Shown one piece after another: positions 34,148 through 43,217 of a stretch of DNA of 64,000 nucleotides. How positions within the stretch are numbered: position 1 is the stretch's first letter; every line of letters starts with the position of its first letter. A program made the position numbers and the translations under genes. Source of the stretch: Cytobacillus praedii (GTDB taxonomy: Bacteria; Bacillota; Bacilli; Bacillales; Cytobacillaceae). The stretch spans positions 262,015 to 326,014 of the forward strand of contig NZ_LMBX01000002.1 in NCBI RefSeq assembly GCF_001439605.1, read 5' to 3'. A model generated the notes under the pieces. The model was not told where the DNA came from. It saw nothing but the letters and a program-made list of their open reading frames with translations, and made no database searches.

Positions 34148-35491
34148 CTATTCCACGGTTACAGCTAATTCTTTAATCAGTAAAGAGGGGGAACCGACAT
34201 TAGACATCAAGAACTCTAGATCAGAACCGATCGCTTCAATATTTTTTAATAAATCAAAGAAATTCCCAGCAATCGTCATTTGCTTCACGGTGTTTTGAAC
34301 TTTCCCATCCTTCACAAAATATCCATTAGCTGCTAGAGAAAAGTCACCTGACACTGTATCTGCACCAGAGTGCAAGCCTGCTAAATCTGTAATGAGAATC
34401 CCCTCATCAACCGATGCAGTTAGCTCCTCAATACTCTTATTTGACGGTTTCACATATAAATTCGTTGGAGACACAGTTAAGCTGCCCTTGTAGGATCCTT
34501 TATACGCATTTCCTGTAGACTCTACTCCCGCAGTACCAGCTGTTTTCCGATTATGAAGCAAAGTGACGAGCTTGCCATCCTTTACAATTGCTTTTTTCAT
34601 TGTGGCAACACCCTCGCTATCGAAGCTTCTGCTTAATAGGCCGTCTTTTAGAAATGGATCATCTACCAATTGCAGTGCTGGAGCAGCAATTAATTCTCCT
34701 TCCATCCCTTTTAACTTTGATCTTCCTTTTTGCGCGTTCTCAGCTGAAAAAATTTCTGAGAATGTTCGGAATAGGTCTCCCGCAGCATCGTTGCGTAATA
34801 ATACAGGATAGTGTTTGCTATCTGCCGTTTGTGCATTTAATTTTGAGAGAGCTTCTTCTACAGCATACTTGGCAATCTCCCTTGGAACAAAGGCAGAAAA
34901 ATCCTTAGTTGCTTTCACGTAAGCTCCTGTTTTCGTCTCATCCCCCTGCTTAACTACAACAGAAATATACATTCCAATATAATTCTGTCTCTCATCAAGA
35001 GAAAGCCCTTTATTATTAATAATGAAACGCTCTGATTCTGCACTTTCTAGAATAAAGTAGTTAGTTCCTGTAACTCTTTCATCAAAAGCGTATATATGCT
35101 TTTCTATTTCTTTTAGGAGTTCAATTTTTTCCGGAACAGTCACTTTTGCAAGTTCAGCAGAGTAGAAGCTCCCTTCTTGATATTTCTCACTGCCTCCAAA
35201 AATCTCCTCTTGAATTTCTTCCTCAATCAATTGCGCATTTTCCTTCGCATTTTCAACAAGATATGAAACGGAATCCTCATCTAATTTCTCTGTAAAAGCA
35301 TAGCCCATTTTCCCATTGTAAAGTCCACGAAATGAACCCCCGGCAATTTCAGAAGTTTCATAGGAGTCAACTTCACCCTTAAACAATCCACATTTAAACT
35401 TTTCCTCGCGTTCAAAATAAAGCTCCATATCCGTAAAGCCATGCTTCTCACCCAAACCAAAAAGCTTCTGTTGAAATTCTTGGATATTCAT
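34148..35491 (-). CDS. pmbA: TldE/PmbA-family metalloprotease subunit
   Basis: A 447-residue partner subunit of the TldD/TldE protease, which degrades unfolded or flexible peptides and in several bacteria matures modified peptides. It lacks the HExxxH zinc motif, as TldE subunits do, but shows the family fold: TDMELYFEREEKFKCGLFKG at the N-terminus, GAGVESTGNAYKG-like region (AGTAGVESTGNAYKGSYKGS) and ADTVSGDFSLAANGYFVKDG near the C-terminus. It follows tldD by one base, so the two are co-translated and assemble as a heterodimer. AGGAGGGGG precedes the ATG. Confidence 0.92.
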   Translation of the reverse strand: MNIQEFQQKLFGLGEKHGFTDMELYFEREEKFKCGLFKGEVDSYETSEIAGGSFRGLYNGKMGYAFTEKLDEDSVSYLVENAKENAQLIEEEIQEEIFGGSEKYQEGSFYSAELAKVTVPEKIELLKEIEKHIYAFDERVTGTNYFILESAESERFIINNKGLSLDERQNYIGMYISVVVKQGDETKTGAYVKATKDFSAFVPREIAKYAVEEALSKLNAQTADSKHYPVLLRNDAAGDLFRTFSEIFSAENAQKGRSKLKGMEGELIAAPALQLVDDPFLKDGLLSRSFDSEGVATMKKAIVKDGKLVTLLHNRKTAGTAGVESTGNAYKGSYKGSLTVSPTNLYVKPSNKSIEELTASVDEGILITDLAGLHSGADTVSGDFSLAANGYFVKDGKVQNTVKQMTIAGNFFDLLKNIEAIGSDLEFLMSNVGSPSLLIKELAVTVE

Positions 35492-35492
35492 T

Positions 35493-36884
35493 CTACTCCC
35501 CCTCCTTACTTCCGCCTACGGTCATTTCACTGACTCGAATCATCGGCTGACCTACATTTACAGGAATGCTTCCACTTAACGAGCCACACATACCCGCACC
35601 GTGTCCTAAATTATTCCCAACCATATCAACGAGTTGTAATGTTTCGGCGCCATTCCCAACAAGCGTCGCTCCTTTAAGCGGCTTTCCGATCTTCCCATCC
35701 TTTACAAGATAAGCTTCCATTACTGCAAAGTTATAATCTCCTGTTGCCGGATTCACAGAACCGCCACCCATATATTTTGTATAGATGCCATGCTCGGTAT
35801 TGGAGATAATTTCTTCAGGTGAAGATTTTCCTTCCGCAATGTACGTATTCGTCATTCTCGAAGTTGGGGCAAATCGGTAGGACTGTCGTCTTCCTGATCC
35901 GGTCGACTCCATTCCCATTCTACGGCCGTTAAATTTATCGATTAAATACCCCTTCAAAATGCCATTTTCAATTAATACATTTTTACGTGCCTTTTCCCCT
36001 TCATCATCAATTGTGATTGAACCCCACTCATTTGCAATTGTGCCATCATCAATGTATGTAACAACATCCGAGGCCACTTTTTCACCAATTCGATTGGCAA
36101 ACACAGAATTGTTCTTTGCAACAGATGTTGCTTCAAGCCCATGACCGCATGCTTCATGGAAAATAACTCCCCCAAACTCATTATCGATAATAACTGGGAA
36201 TTTCCCGCTCGGGCAAGGATCGGCTCCAAGCATCGTTACCGCTATCCTTGAGGCTTCATTAGCATAATGTTCAAGATTTAAGTTCTCAAAAAACTCAAAC
36301 CCCTTATGGGCACCCGGACCATAAAAACCAGGCTGCATTTGTTTGCCATCAGAAGCAATTGATTGAATCGCCAGCCTGCTTCTAACCCTTTTATCTTCAA
36401 TAAATTTGCCCTCACTATTTGCAATTAGAACATTTTGCTCTTCGTCTAAATAACGTACAAGCACTTGATGAATGCTAGAATGATAGTTTTTAGCTATCTC
36501 GTATGCCTTCTTCATTACATTCACTTTTCGAGTTTTCTCTGTTTCTCTTGGATTTATTGTAATCGGATGGGCACAAGTTACTATTTCTTTTTTTAATGGC
36601 GCTGGGTGAATGATAGTCTCTCCAGAAATTGCATGAGCTGCATTTCTTGCTGCCTTTAGTAAGCCCTCCTTTGAACCATCAGTTGTGTATGTATATACAC
36701 TCTGAAGCCCCTTAAAAACACGAATGCCAATCCCGAAATCTCTGCCTGATAAGCTATTTTCAATCTTCCCTCCTTGCAGGGTCAGATTATTAGTATAACG
36801 GTCCTCTAGAAACACTTCGGAAAAGTCTCCCCCAGTAGCTAACGCAGCTGTGAGAACGTCTTCAATCACTGATTTTGCAAGCAT
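35493..36884 (-). CDS. tldD: TldD-family zinc metalloprotease
   Basis: This 463-residue catalytic subunit of the TldD/TldE protease has the zinc motif in GGVIFHEACGHGLEATSVAK (HExxxH) and the distal Cys ligand region GHGAGMCGSLSG. SGRDFGIGIRVFKGLQ and ATGDYNFAVMEAYLVKDGK are conserved family blocks. I start at ATG 36882-36884, six bases after AAGGAGG; upstream codons have no ribosome site. It is the first gene of a tldD-tldE pair. In some Firmicutes these proteins process peptide antibiotics, but no precursor gene is nearby. Confidence 0.94.
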   Translation of the reverse strand: MLAKSVIEDVLTAALATGGDFSEVFLEDRYTNNLTLQGGKIENSLSGRDFGIGIRVFKGLQSVYTYTTDGSKEGLLKAARNAAHAISGETIIHPAPLKKEIVTCAHPITINPRETEKTRKVNVMKKAYEIAKNYHSSIHQVLVRYLDEEQNVLIANSEGKFIEDKRVRSRLAIQSIASDGKQMQPGFYGPGAHKGFEFFENLNLEHYANEASRIAVTMLGADPCPSGKFPVIIDNEFGGVIFHEACGHGLEATSVAKNNSVFANRIGEKVASDVVTYIDDGTIANEWGSITIDDEGEKARKNVLIENGILKGYLIDKFNGRRMGMESTGSGRRQSYRFAPTSRMTNTYIAEGKSSPEEIISNTEHGIYTKYMGGGSVNPATGDYNFAVMEAYLVKDGKIGKPLKGATLVGNGAETLQLVDMVGNNLGHGAGMCGSLSGSIPVNVGQPMIRVSEMTVGGSKEGE

Positions 36885-36957
36885 TATGGCCCTCCTTGAA
36901 ATTAAATATTTTTTCCAACTATTCAAATTATACAGGTTAATCCCTTTTTTTACTAAT

Positions 36958-36992
36958 AAAAAACAGCTCCATCATTTAATGGAGCTGTTTAA
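36958..36992 (-). terminator. Terminator after cls
   Basis: AACAGCTCCAT and ATGGAGCTGTT pair around CATTTA; on the minus strand six Ts follow. The cls stop codon is at its edge. Confidence 0.88.
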
Positions 36993-38500
36993 AGTACACC
37001 CGAGAAAAGGCGGGCAAAGGATTCCTTGGATCTTTCAGCAAAACCTCTTTTATAGTATTGAACTGGACTAATCTTCTCACAATCCTCCATATCTTGTTCG
37101 TAATGTGCAACAAGATCACGAATAGAGCTTGTTCCATATAAGAAGACGTTCACTTCGAAATTCAAGTGAAAGCTGCGCATGTCCATATTTGCTGTTCCAA
37201 GTGAAGCTAAATTCCCGTCTATGATGATAATTTTTTGATGGAGAAATCCCTTTTTATAGGAATAGATCTCTGCTCCTGTTCGCAGCAGTTCTGGAAAATA
37301 AGATCGGCTCGCATATTGAGTCAAAAAGCCATCATTTACTTCAGGCACCATGATTCTTACTTCTACTCCTTTGGCAGCTGCTATTCTTAAAGCTGTTCGG
37401 ATAGCCTCATCGGGGATAAAATATGGAGTGGCAATCCAAATAGACTTTTCTGCATTAGCAATCATCGCAAAGTAAAAATCACACATGAGTCCTTGCTGTG
37501 TATCTGGCCCGCTTGCCACAATTTGTACAGCTCCATCAAGGACGAAATCATCTATTGCTGGTTTCATTTTAGGGTATTTTTTCAAGACGCTTTCTCCACT
37601 GACATATTCCCAGTCTAACAACAGAGCTGTGTGAAGTGAATACACAGCCTCACCTGTTAACTTCATATGAGTGTCCCGCCAAAATCCGAATTTTTCATCT
37701 TCACCAAGATATTCAACCCCAACATTCAGACCGCCAACAAAGCCAACCTTCCCATCGACAATAACAATTTTCCTGTGATTGCGAAAGTTTAACTTTTGAT
37801 TAAAGAATCCATATTTCAGCGGAGAGAATATTTGTACCTTTATCCCTGCTTGCTCCATTAATTGAATGTCTTGTACTGCAATCTTTCGACTTCCAGCTGC
37901 GTCAAAAATGAATAATACCTCGACGCCTTGCTTTGCTTTTTCAATGAGGATGCTAATAATTTCCTTCCCTAACCGATCCGTGCGAAAAATATAATATTCA
38001 ATATGAATGTATTGTTCAGCCTCTTTCAGCCTTTCTTTAATCTCTGAAAAGGTTTCCTCTCCATTTTTTAATATATAAGATCGGGATGCAGTGCTTATAG
38101 GGGTAGGGGATCGATGGTTTGCAAATTTAGCAAAGGAATGCTGCCCATCTTGTAAAAATGCTAAATCTGGAGATTCATCCTGCTGAAGCAGCCTTTTCCA
38201 CTCTTCTCTATCCTTCTTTCTCTTGCTTCTAAACAGATAACCTTTTAAATACAATTGACCTGAAAACAGATAGAACAAGTATCCAAGCACAGGAAAAAAT
38301 ACTAGAACATATATCCATAGGAGTGAGTGCTGAGGAGAACGGTTTTCCAGCATTAATGAGTATATACTTACCATAAGGGCTGTCAGATAAAGGAGCGAAA
38401 TCCATATCTTTGCTATAAGGCTGAGATCGCGGAATACAAGTGTCAAGAGTGAGATAAGTAAAATGAAAGCAATTAAAAATTCAAACCGGCGTTTTTTCAT
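36989..38500 (-). CDS. cls: Cardiolipin synthase
   Basis: A 503-residue phospholipase-D-type synthase that makes cardiolipin from two phosphatidylglycerols at the membrane. Two N-terminal membrane helices (FEFLIAFILLISLLTLVF and a PLDc_N hairpin with ILYVLVFFPVLGYLFYLFSG-like sequence) precede two HKD motifs: FRNHRKIVIVDGKVGFVGG and FLHQKIIIIDGNLASLGTAN. Length matches the family. I use ATG 38498-38500 after GGGGGAGAG; the frame upstream has no ribosome site. B. subtilis has several paralogues, and which one this matches is not resolved. Confidence 0.94.
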   Translation of the reverse strand: MKKRRFEFLIAFILLISLLTLVFRDLSLIAKIWISLLYLTALMVSIYSLMLENRSPQHSLLWIYVLVFFPVLGYLFYLFSGQLYLKGYLFRSKRKKDREEWKRLLQQDESPDLAFLQDGQHSFAKFANHRSPTPISTASRSYILKNGEETFSEIKERLKEAEQYIHIEYYIFRTDRLGKEIISILIEKAKQGVEVLFIFDAAGSRKIAVQDIQLMEQAGIKVQIFSPLKYGFFNQKLNFRNHRKIVIVDGKVGFVGGLNVGVEYLGEDEKFGFWRDTHMKLTGEAVYSLHTALLLDWEYVSGESVLKKYPKMKPAIDDFVLDGAVQIVASGPDTQQGLMCDFYFAMIANAEKSIWIATPYFIPDEAIRTALRIAAAKGVEVRIMVPEVNDGFLTQYASRSYFPELLRTGAEIYSYKKGFLHQKIIIIDGNLASLGTANMDMRSFHLNFEVNVFLYGTSSIRDLVAHYEQDMEDCEKISPVQYYKRGFAERSKESFARLFSGVL

Positions 38501-38621
38501 TTTTTTCTCTCCCCCATAAGACAATCTATGTAAACCTATCCTACCCATTTTTACAAAAGTTAATATTCATTCTGCTTATTTTAATGTACACTGGTAAAAA
38601 AAGTTACATGAGGTGAATAGT

Positions 38622-39119
38622 ATGAATATTAGATGTTTACAGCCTAGTGATGCTGAAGAATATCGGAAATTAAGATTGATAGCTTTACAGATGCATCCTT
38701 CAGCTTTTGCATCAAGCTATGAGGAGGAAAAAGGAAATTCCGCAGATTTTTATAAAATGAGATTTCAATCTGAGGAATCCTTTACTTTTGGAGCATTCGA
38801 AGAAGAAAAACTTGTTGGTTCTGTTACCTTATTACAAGAAACGAAACGTAAATTAAAGCATCGTGCTTTGATTGTGGCGATGTATGTTTCAGATGAATGC
38901 CGAAGAAGAGGGGTAGGAAAGGCATTGATTGTAGCTGCATTAGAGAAAGCAAATGGAATGGGTGGGATTGAACAAATCTACTTAGCTGTCGAATCAACAA
39001 ATGAACCAGCTAAAAAGCTTTATACATCTTTTGGCTTTGAGGTGTTTGGAAAAGATAAACGAGCAATAAAAATTGAAGATACGTATTTTGATGAAGACCA
39101 TATGGTTCTATATTTATAA
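38622..39119 (+). CDS. GNAT-family N-acetyltransferase
   Basis: A 165-residue GNAT protein. The acetyl-CoA-binding core is MYVSDECRRRGVGKALIVAA (motif A, RRxGVGxAL), followed by IYLAVESTNEPAKKLYTSFG, where the Asn and Tyr position the substrate and act as general acid. The acceptor is unknown. I start at ATG 38622 after GAGGTGA; a GTG three codons earlier overlaps that site. A terminator and then a 700-base tandem repeat follow. The other GNAT gene in the window (63114-63663) is likewise followed by a ~52-bp tandem array. Confidence 0.9.
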   Translation: MNIRCLQPSDAEEYRKLRLIALQMHPSAFASSYEEEKGNSADFYKMRFQSEESFTFGAFEEEKLVGSVTLLQETKRKLKHRALIVAMYVSDECRRRGVGKALIVAALEKANGMGGIEQIYLAVESTNEPAKKLYTSFGFEVFGKDKRAIKIEDTYFDEDHMVLYL

Positions 39120-39128
39120 AAAACAAAG

Positions 39129-39157
39129 AAACCAGGCAATTTACCTGGTTTTTTTGC
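39129..39157 (+). terminator. Terminator after the GNAT gene
   Basis: AACCAGG-caattta-CCTGGTT followed by TTTTTG. Confidence 0.9.
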
Positions 39158-39158
39158 T

Positions 39159-39853
39159 TTTGTCTCTTATAACCAATCTATAGGACAGTTCGCTTTCTTT
39201 ATCTTCAGCTTTTGTCTCACAGAGCCATTCTATGGGACAGTCTGTTTTCTTTATCTTCAGCTTTTGTCTCACAGAGCCATTCTATGGGACAGTCTGTTTT
39301 CTTTATCTTCGGCTTTTTGTCTCAGAGAGTCATTCTATGGGACAATTTGCTTTCTTTATCTTCGGCTTTTGTCTCACAGAGCCATTCTATGAGACAGTTC
39401 GCTTTCTTTATCTTCAGCTTTTGTCTCAGAGAGCCATTCTATGGGACAATCCGCTTTCTTTATCTTCAGCTTTTGTCTCAGAGAGTCATTCTATGGGACA
39501 CTCTGCTTTCTTTAAATTTAGCTTTTGTCTCAGAGACCATTCTATGGGACAATCTGCTTTCTTTATCTTCAGCTTTTGTCTCAGAGAACCATTCTATAGG
39601 ACAGTTCGCTTTCTTTATCTTCAGCTTTTGTCTCAGAGAGCCATTCTATGGGACAATCTGCTTTCTTTATCTTCGGCTTTTTGTTTTATAGAGTCATTCT
39701 ATGAGACAGTTCGCTTTCTTTATCTTCAGCTTTTGTCTCAGAGAGCCATTCTATGAGACAGTTTGCTTTCTTTAAATTTAGCTTTTGTCTCACAGAGCCA
39801 TTCTATGAGACAGTTTGCTTTCTTTATCTTCAGTTTTTGTCTCATAGAATCTT
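39159..39853. repeat. 52-bp tandem array, 13 full units plus a partial
   Basis: Thirteen head-to-tail units of 51-53 bases fill the space between the GNAT and SCP2 genes. A typical unit reads TTTTGTCTCACAGAGCCATT then CTATGGGACAGTCTGTTTTC and TTTATCTTCAGC. The first unit (from 39159) is degenerate and the last (39835-39853) is truncated after GTCTCATAGAAT. Within each unit TGTCTCA-x-AGA pairs with TCT-x-TGrGACA, so every copy can form a small hairpin followed by a pyrimidine-rich spacer. The 52-base period shifts frame each unit, which opens long frames in all three plus-strand phases; these are not genes. Copies differ by scattered substitutions and one-base indels, so the array is not freshly expanded. 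Confidence 0.95.
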
Positions 39854-39861
39854 CTTCTCCC

Positions 39862-40188
39862 CTATTGATACCTCTTTACAATCTCTTGCAGCTTCAAAGC
39901 AAGGCCGATTTTCCCATCCACCTTTAAGGCGCCGGTCATAAATGCCATCGTTGTATTTAGCTCGTCCTTTAAGAGCTTTGAAAAGTTTTTATCAGAAAGG
40001 ATTAGCGTTACTTCTGGTTCATATGGCGTCCCTTCTGCCATTTCGATTCGTCCATCCTTCAGAATAATTTGCTGTATGCCTGCATCATCTAAATTCACCT
40101 GAAAAACACGATCCTTTTCATTCTCAATATGTACGGGATTAGCATTCATTTTTTTCGCTAAATCCTTAAGTTCCGTAATGACTGACAT
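39862..40188 (-). CDS. SCP2 sterol-carrier-domain protein
   Basis: A 108-residue single-domain SCP2-type lipid-binding protein. The pattern FQVNLDDAGIQQIILKDGRI then PYEPEVTLILSDKNFSKLL and NTTMAFMTGALKVDGKIGLA (the family MtGklkvkGd block) is characteristic. The protein should bind an acyl or other hydrophobic ligand, but the physiological role in Bacillus is undefined. Two ATGs lie close together; I take the second (40186-40188), eight bases after AGGAGG. The 52-bp array begins nine bases after its stop, so its transcript may read into the repeats. Confidence 0.9.
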   Translation of the reverse strand: MSVITELKDLAKKMNANPVHIENEKDRVFQVNLDDAGIQQIILKDGRIEMAEGTPYEPEVTLILSDKNFSKLLKDELNTTMAFMTGALKVDGKIGLALKLQEIVKRYQ

Positions 40189-40344
40189 ATTCATTTCCTC
40201 CTCAGCTTTCGTTTATCCTTTTCTTTTTTAATAAATTCAACGGTAGAGGCACCAACTCCTCTTTTTGAATGAATATTCACTCATTATTCTTCATATAATA
40301 AAGCACTCTCTCTTGGAGGGTGCCAGTATATAAAGTGAAACATA

Positions 40345-40526
40345 AACAGTGGGGGTTTTCCAACGTACAAAATACTCAGACGTTGCCACAGAATGTGGTG
40401 CCCTTAGTTGGCCTTCATCCCCCACTGATTGTTAGCTGAACCAATCGGGCATTTACGGGCTGTTAGATCCCCTTCTTAGAATTTTTCGTTGCCTCAACTT
40501 CTTGCAGTAGGAGTCTTACAGCCCGT
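40345..40526 (-). mobile_element. Relic of an IS200/IS605-type element end with structured RNA
   Basis: On the minus strand a 20-codon frame (GCTGTAAGACTCC onward, ending ATTCTAAGAAGGGGATCTAA) looks like the tail of a TnpB-type gene. The RNA after it contains arms ACAGCCCGT/ACGGGCTGT (40455-40463 with 40518-40526). An outer stem CAGTGGGGG/CCCCCACTG (40347-40355 with 40419-40427) encloses two inner hairpins: CAACGT/ACGTTG (40361-40366, 40380-40385) and CCACA-gaa-TGTGG (40386-40398). A structured RNA at the right end, overlapping the 3' end of the nuclease gene, is how guide RNAs of TnpB elements are placed. No transposase remains, so this is a solo end. The rest of 40189-40544 is AT-rich with nothing assignable. 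Confidence 0.45.
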
Positions 40527-40544
40527 TAATCTGCGATAAAAATT

Positions 40545-42314
40545 TTATTTTTTACCTCCCTTTAAATCGATCCCAATAGCTGCTCCGTTCCTGCTCGAGT
40601 CAGCGACACCTTTAAACGTACCATTCTTATGATCAATTAATATACTTTGAACATTCCCGATCGTGACTGGGGTCTTGCCAAATTTATGTCCCATTTGATT
40701 CAGCCGATTAATGACTTCTTTAGATATCCCTTCCTCATATCGGTAAGAATCCAAGTTATTCGTATAGATTCTTGGTTCCTCAACTGCAGCTTTCAACTCC
40801 ATATCATATTCAATTGCATGAATAATGGTTTGAAGTACGGAAGTGATAATGGTCGCTCCACCAGGTGAACCGACCGTTAAGACTGGCTTCTCATCTTTAA
40901 AGACAATGGTCGGCGTCATACTGCTTAATGGTCGTTTATTCGGCTGTACCTCATTAGCACCGCCAGGTATTGCATCGAAATCAGTCAGCTCATTATTTAG
41001 CATAAACCCATAGCCTGGAACCATAATTCCTGTTCCGAATAATTGCTCAATGGTCGTCGTATAGGATACGACATTCCCCCATCTGTCGGTTACGGAGAAA
41101 TGAGTTGTCTCCCCATATTTACGATCATTTGGCTGCTGTGTTTGATCGTAATTTGCTACTTTCGATTCAAACTTCCAAGGGTCACCAGCTACTGGATTGT
41201 TATTCACCTTATTTAAACTAATCTGCTTTTGACGTTCTTTAATGTATTCCGGGTGTAAAAGTCCTTTTAAAGGTACATTAACAAACTCAGGATCACCTGC
41301 ATATGCTGCACGGTCCGCATATGCTAGATGCATCGCCTCAGAGAGCAGATGATATTTTTCCCATGACTTAACATCATATTGTTGAAGATTAAAGTCATCC
41401 AAAATTTTTAGCATTTGCAGGAGAAACACTCCGCCAGAGCTTGGGGGCGGCATACTTGCAATCTTGTAGCCTTGATAGTCACCCCAAATCGGCTTGTCGA
41501 TTGTTACATGATATTTTTTCAAATCTCCAGGCGTCATCGAACCACCGAAGGCTTGCACAGTGTTTGCAATTGCGTTAGCTGCAGGACCATTATAAAAACC
41601 GTCCGAACCTTTCGAGCGAATGAGCTTAAATGTTTTCGCCAGATCTTTTTGGACTAGCGTTTCCCCTTCAAGCAAAGGTTTTCCGTTTGGCAGGAAGACA
41701 TCCTTAGCAGCTGTGTGTGAAAGGACCTCCTTATTATCAGCTATTGCGTCAGCTAATACCGAATCAATTGGGAACCCTTTATCTGCAAGCTTAATAGCCG
41801 GTTCGATCAGCTGCTGCATCGGACGTGTTCCCCACTTTTCCAATGCTGTTTCCAGGCCTTTTAAAGTACCGGGTACTCCTACTGCCTTTCCTCCAGTTGC
41901 ACGTTCAGCAAACGGAATAGGCTTACCGTTTTTATCCAAAAACATGTCAGGGCTCGCTCCTGCAGGGGCACGTTCACGGCTGTTGATGATGGTTGTTTCT
42001 TTTGTCTTCCCATCATAAACCATCATAAATCCGCCCCCGCCAATACCTGACATCATTGGCTCAACGACATTTAAGGCAAATTGAATGGCTATTGCTGCAT
42101 CAATCGCATTTCCACCCTTACTTAATACTTCTGCACCAATCTCGGATGCTAATGAATGAGCTGTAGCTACCATCCCATCCTTTCCTACATCAACCTGACT
42201 GTACTCCTTATCGATTACATTTTTCCCCTTAGCTTGACTGCTTAAAGGCAAGGTTCCTGCGATCAGTAGAATACTAAATAAAACTGCTGCAATCGCTCTT
42301 ATCTTTCTACTCAT
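40545..42314 (-). CDS. ggt: Gamma-glutamyltranspeptidase
   Basis: A 589-residue secreted precursor that hydrolyses or transfers gamma-glutamyl groups from glutathione, glutamine and poly-gamma-glutamate. A signal peptide occupies about residues 1-28 (charged start, then AAVLFSILLIAGTLPLSSQA). Autocleavage is expected before Thr403 in GETTHFSVTD, which becomes the N-terminal nucleophile of the small subunit. NSRERAPAGASPDMFL, MPPPSSGGVFLLQML, PLSSMTPTIVF and GSPGGATIITSVLQ are conserved substrate-site segments. AGGAGG precedes the ATG. It stands alone between the transposon relic and a dispersed repeat. Confidence 0.96.
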   Translation of the reverse strand: MSRKIRAIAAVLFSILLIAGTLPLSSQAKGKNVIDKEYSQVDVGKDGMVATAHSLASEIGAEVLSKGGNAIDAAIAIQFALNVVEPMMSGIGGGGFMMVYDGKTKETTIINSRERAPAGASPDMFLDKNGKPIPFAERATGGKAVGVPGTLKGLETALEKWGTRPMQQLIEPAIKLADKGFPIDSVLADAIADNKEVLSHTAAKDVFLPNGKPLLEGETLVQKDLAKTFKLIRSKGSDGFYNGPAANAIANTVQAFGGSMTPGDLKKYHVTIDKPIWGDYQGYKIASMPPPSSGGVFLLQMLKILDDFNLQQYDVKSWEKYHLLSEAMHLAYADRAAYAGDPEFVNVPLKGLLHPEYIKERQKQISLNKVNNNPVAGDPWKFESKVANYDQTQQPNDRKYGETTHFSVTDRWGNVVSYTTTIEQLFGTGIMVPGYGFMLNNELTDFDAIPGGANEVQPNKRPLSSMTPTIVFKDEKPVLTVGSPGGATIITSVLQTIIHAIEYDMELKAAVEEPRIYTNNLDSYRYEEGISKEVINRLNQMGHKFGKTPVTIGNVQSILIDHKNGTFKGVADSSRNGAAIGIDLKGGKK

Positions 42315-42537
42315 TTTATTCCTCCTTATGTAGACTTGTTCTCATCTACCTTATGAGAGAGAAAAAATGGTTATGTCTCATTATCCTTTAAAAACTATTT
42401 TTGATAATAACTTCCTACTACATCTATTGCAAAAGTATGAGTATTTTATTGTTTTTGTAAATTTTTCAAAGTAAATTTCCCTCTAAATCTCTGATATGTT
42501 ATATTGACGAGAAATAAATCATTTTTCCGATACAATA

Positions 42538-42656
42538 TCTAGCTTCAGCGCCTAGCCCCTCGAGGTCATAAGCCAATCCTCCCAAAAAGGTAAAGATCAC
42601 CTTTCTGCGAGGCTTGTCTTATGCTTGTCGGGGCTGAGCATAGCGCTTACGCTTTT
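42538..42656 (-). repeat. Dispersed palindromic repeat, type B copy 1
   Basis: On the minus strand it runs AAAAGCGTAAGCGC ... CGACAAGCATAAGAC ... GGCTTATGACCTCGAGGGGC ... GGCGCTGAAGCTAGA. It matches the two units at 57030-57278 in its ends, its CGACAAGCATAAGACGAG and GGCTTATGACCTC core arms, and its length. The arms are mutually complementary, so it folds as one long hairpin. The rest of the 359-base gap 42315-42673 has no gene. Confidence 0.8.
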
Positions 42657-42673
42657 AAATTAGGAGGATTACG

Positions 42674-43186
42674 ATGAACGAATCAAAAAAATGCAAAGAA
42701 TCCTTTGTGGTAAAAACAAGTATTGTTTTGCCTCCAGATACAAATGCTTACGGTACATTATTTGGCGGTAAACTGATGGCATATATCGATGATGTAGCCG
42801 GAATTTCTGCTATGCGGCATGCAAGAAAAAATGTGGTTACTGCTTCTACTGATTCAGTGGATTTCCTGCACCCAATTCATCAAGGGAACTCCGTTTGTTT
42901 AGAGGCATTTGTGACCTATACAGGGCGATCATCTATGGAGATATTTGTGAAAGTCATTGCAGAGGATTTACTATCTGGAGAAAGAAATATTTGTGCCATG
43001 TCCTTCCTGACAATGGTGGCCATTGATGAAAATGGAAAGCCCACACCCGTACCTTCCGTCATCCCAGAAACAGAAGAAGAAAAAAGTTTGTATGATTCCG
43101 CAAAAGAACGTGCAGACATCCGGAAAAACAGAAGAAAAGACAGCGAATATAGGGCAAAAAAATACGGGATCAAGCAACCTGAATAG
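42674..43186 (+). CDS. ykhA: Acyl-CoA thioesterase, YkhA-type hotdog fold
   Basis: A 170-residue hotdog thioesterase that hydrolyses acyl-CoA. LPPDTNAYGTLFGGKLMAYI followed by DDVAGISAMRHARKN is the signature of the YciA/YkhA group (Asn-xx-GxxFGG with the helix-capping Asp). The conserved SVDFLHPIHQGNSVCLEAFV segment follows, and the C-terminus is highly charged. AGGAGG lies six bases before ATG. It is a single gene converging on the ECF sigma gene. Confidence 0.94.
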   Translation: MNESKKCKESFVVKTSIVLPPDTNAYGTLFGGKLMAYIDDVAGISAMRHARKNVVTASTDSVDFLHPIHQGNSVCLEAFVTYTGRSSMEIFVKVIAEDLLSGERNICAMSFLTMVAIDENGKPTPVPSVIPETEEEKSLYDSAKERADIRKNRRKDSEYRAKKYGIKQPE

Positions 43187-43195
43187 GAATCTTAA

Positions 43196-43217
43196 AGAGC
43201 AGCCATTGGGCTGCTCT
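43196..43217. terminator. Hairpin between ykhA and the ECF sigma gene
   Basis: AGAGCAGCC-attg-GGCTGCTCT is a perfect 9-bp stem between the converging stops. T-tracts are short, so it is a modest bidirectional terminator. Confidence 0.65.

Noticed and set aside
39159..39853. CRISPR array
   Set aside because: The whole 52-base unit repeats, with no unique spacers and no cas genes nearby.
39212..39941. Several long open frames of 60-170 codons on the plus strand
   Set aside because: They are three phases of the same 52-bp repeat, lack ribosome sites, and encode the same Phe/Ser-rich phrases in rotation.
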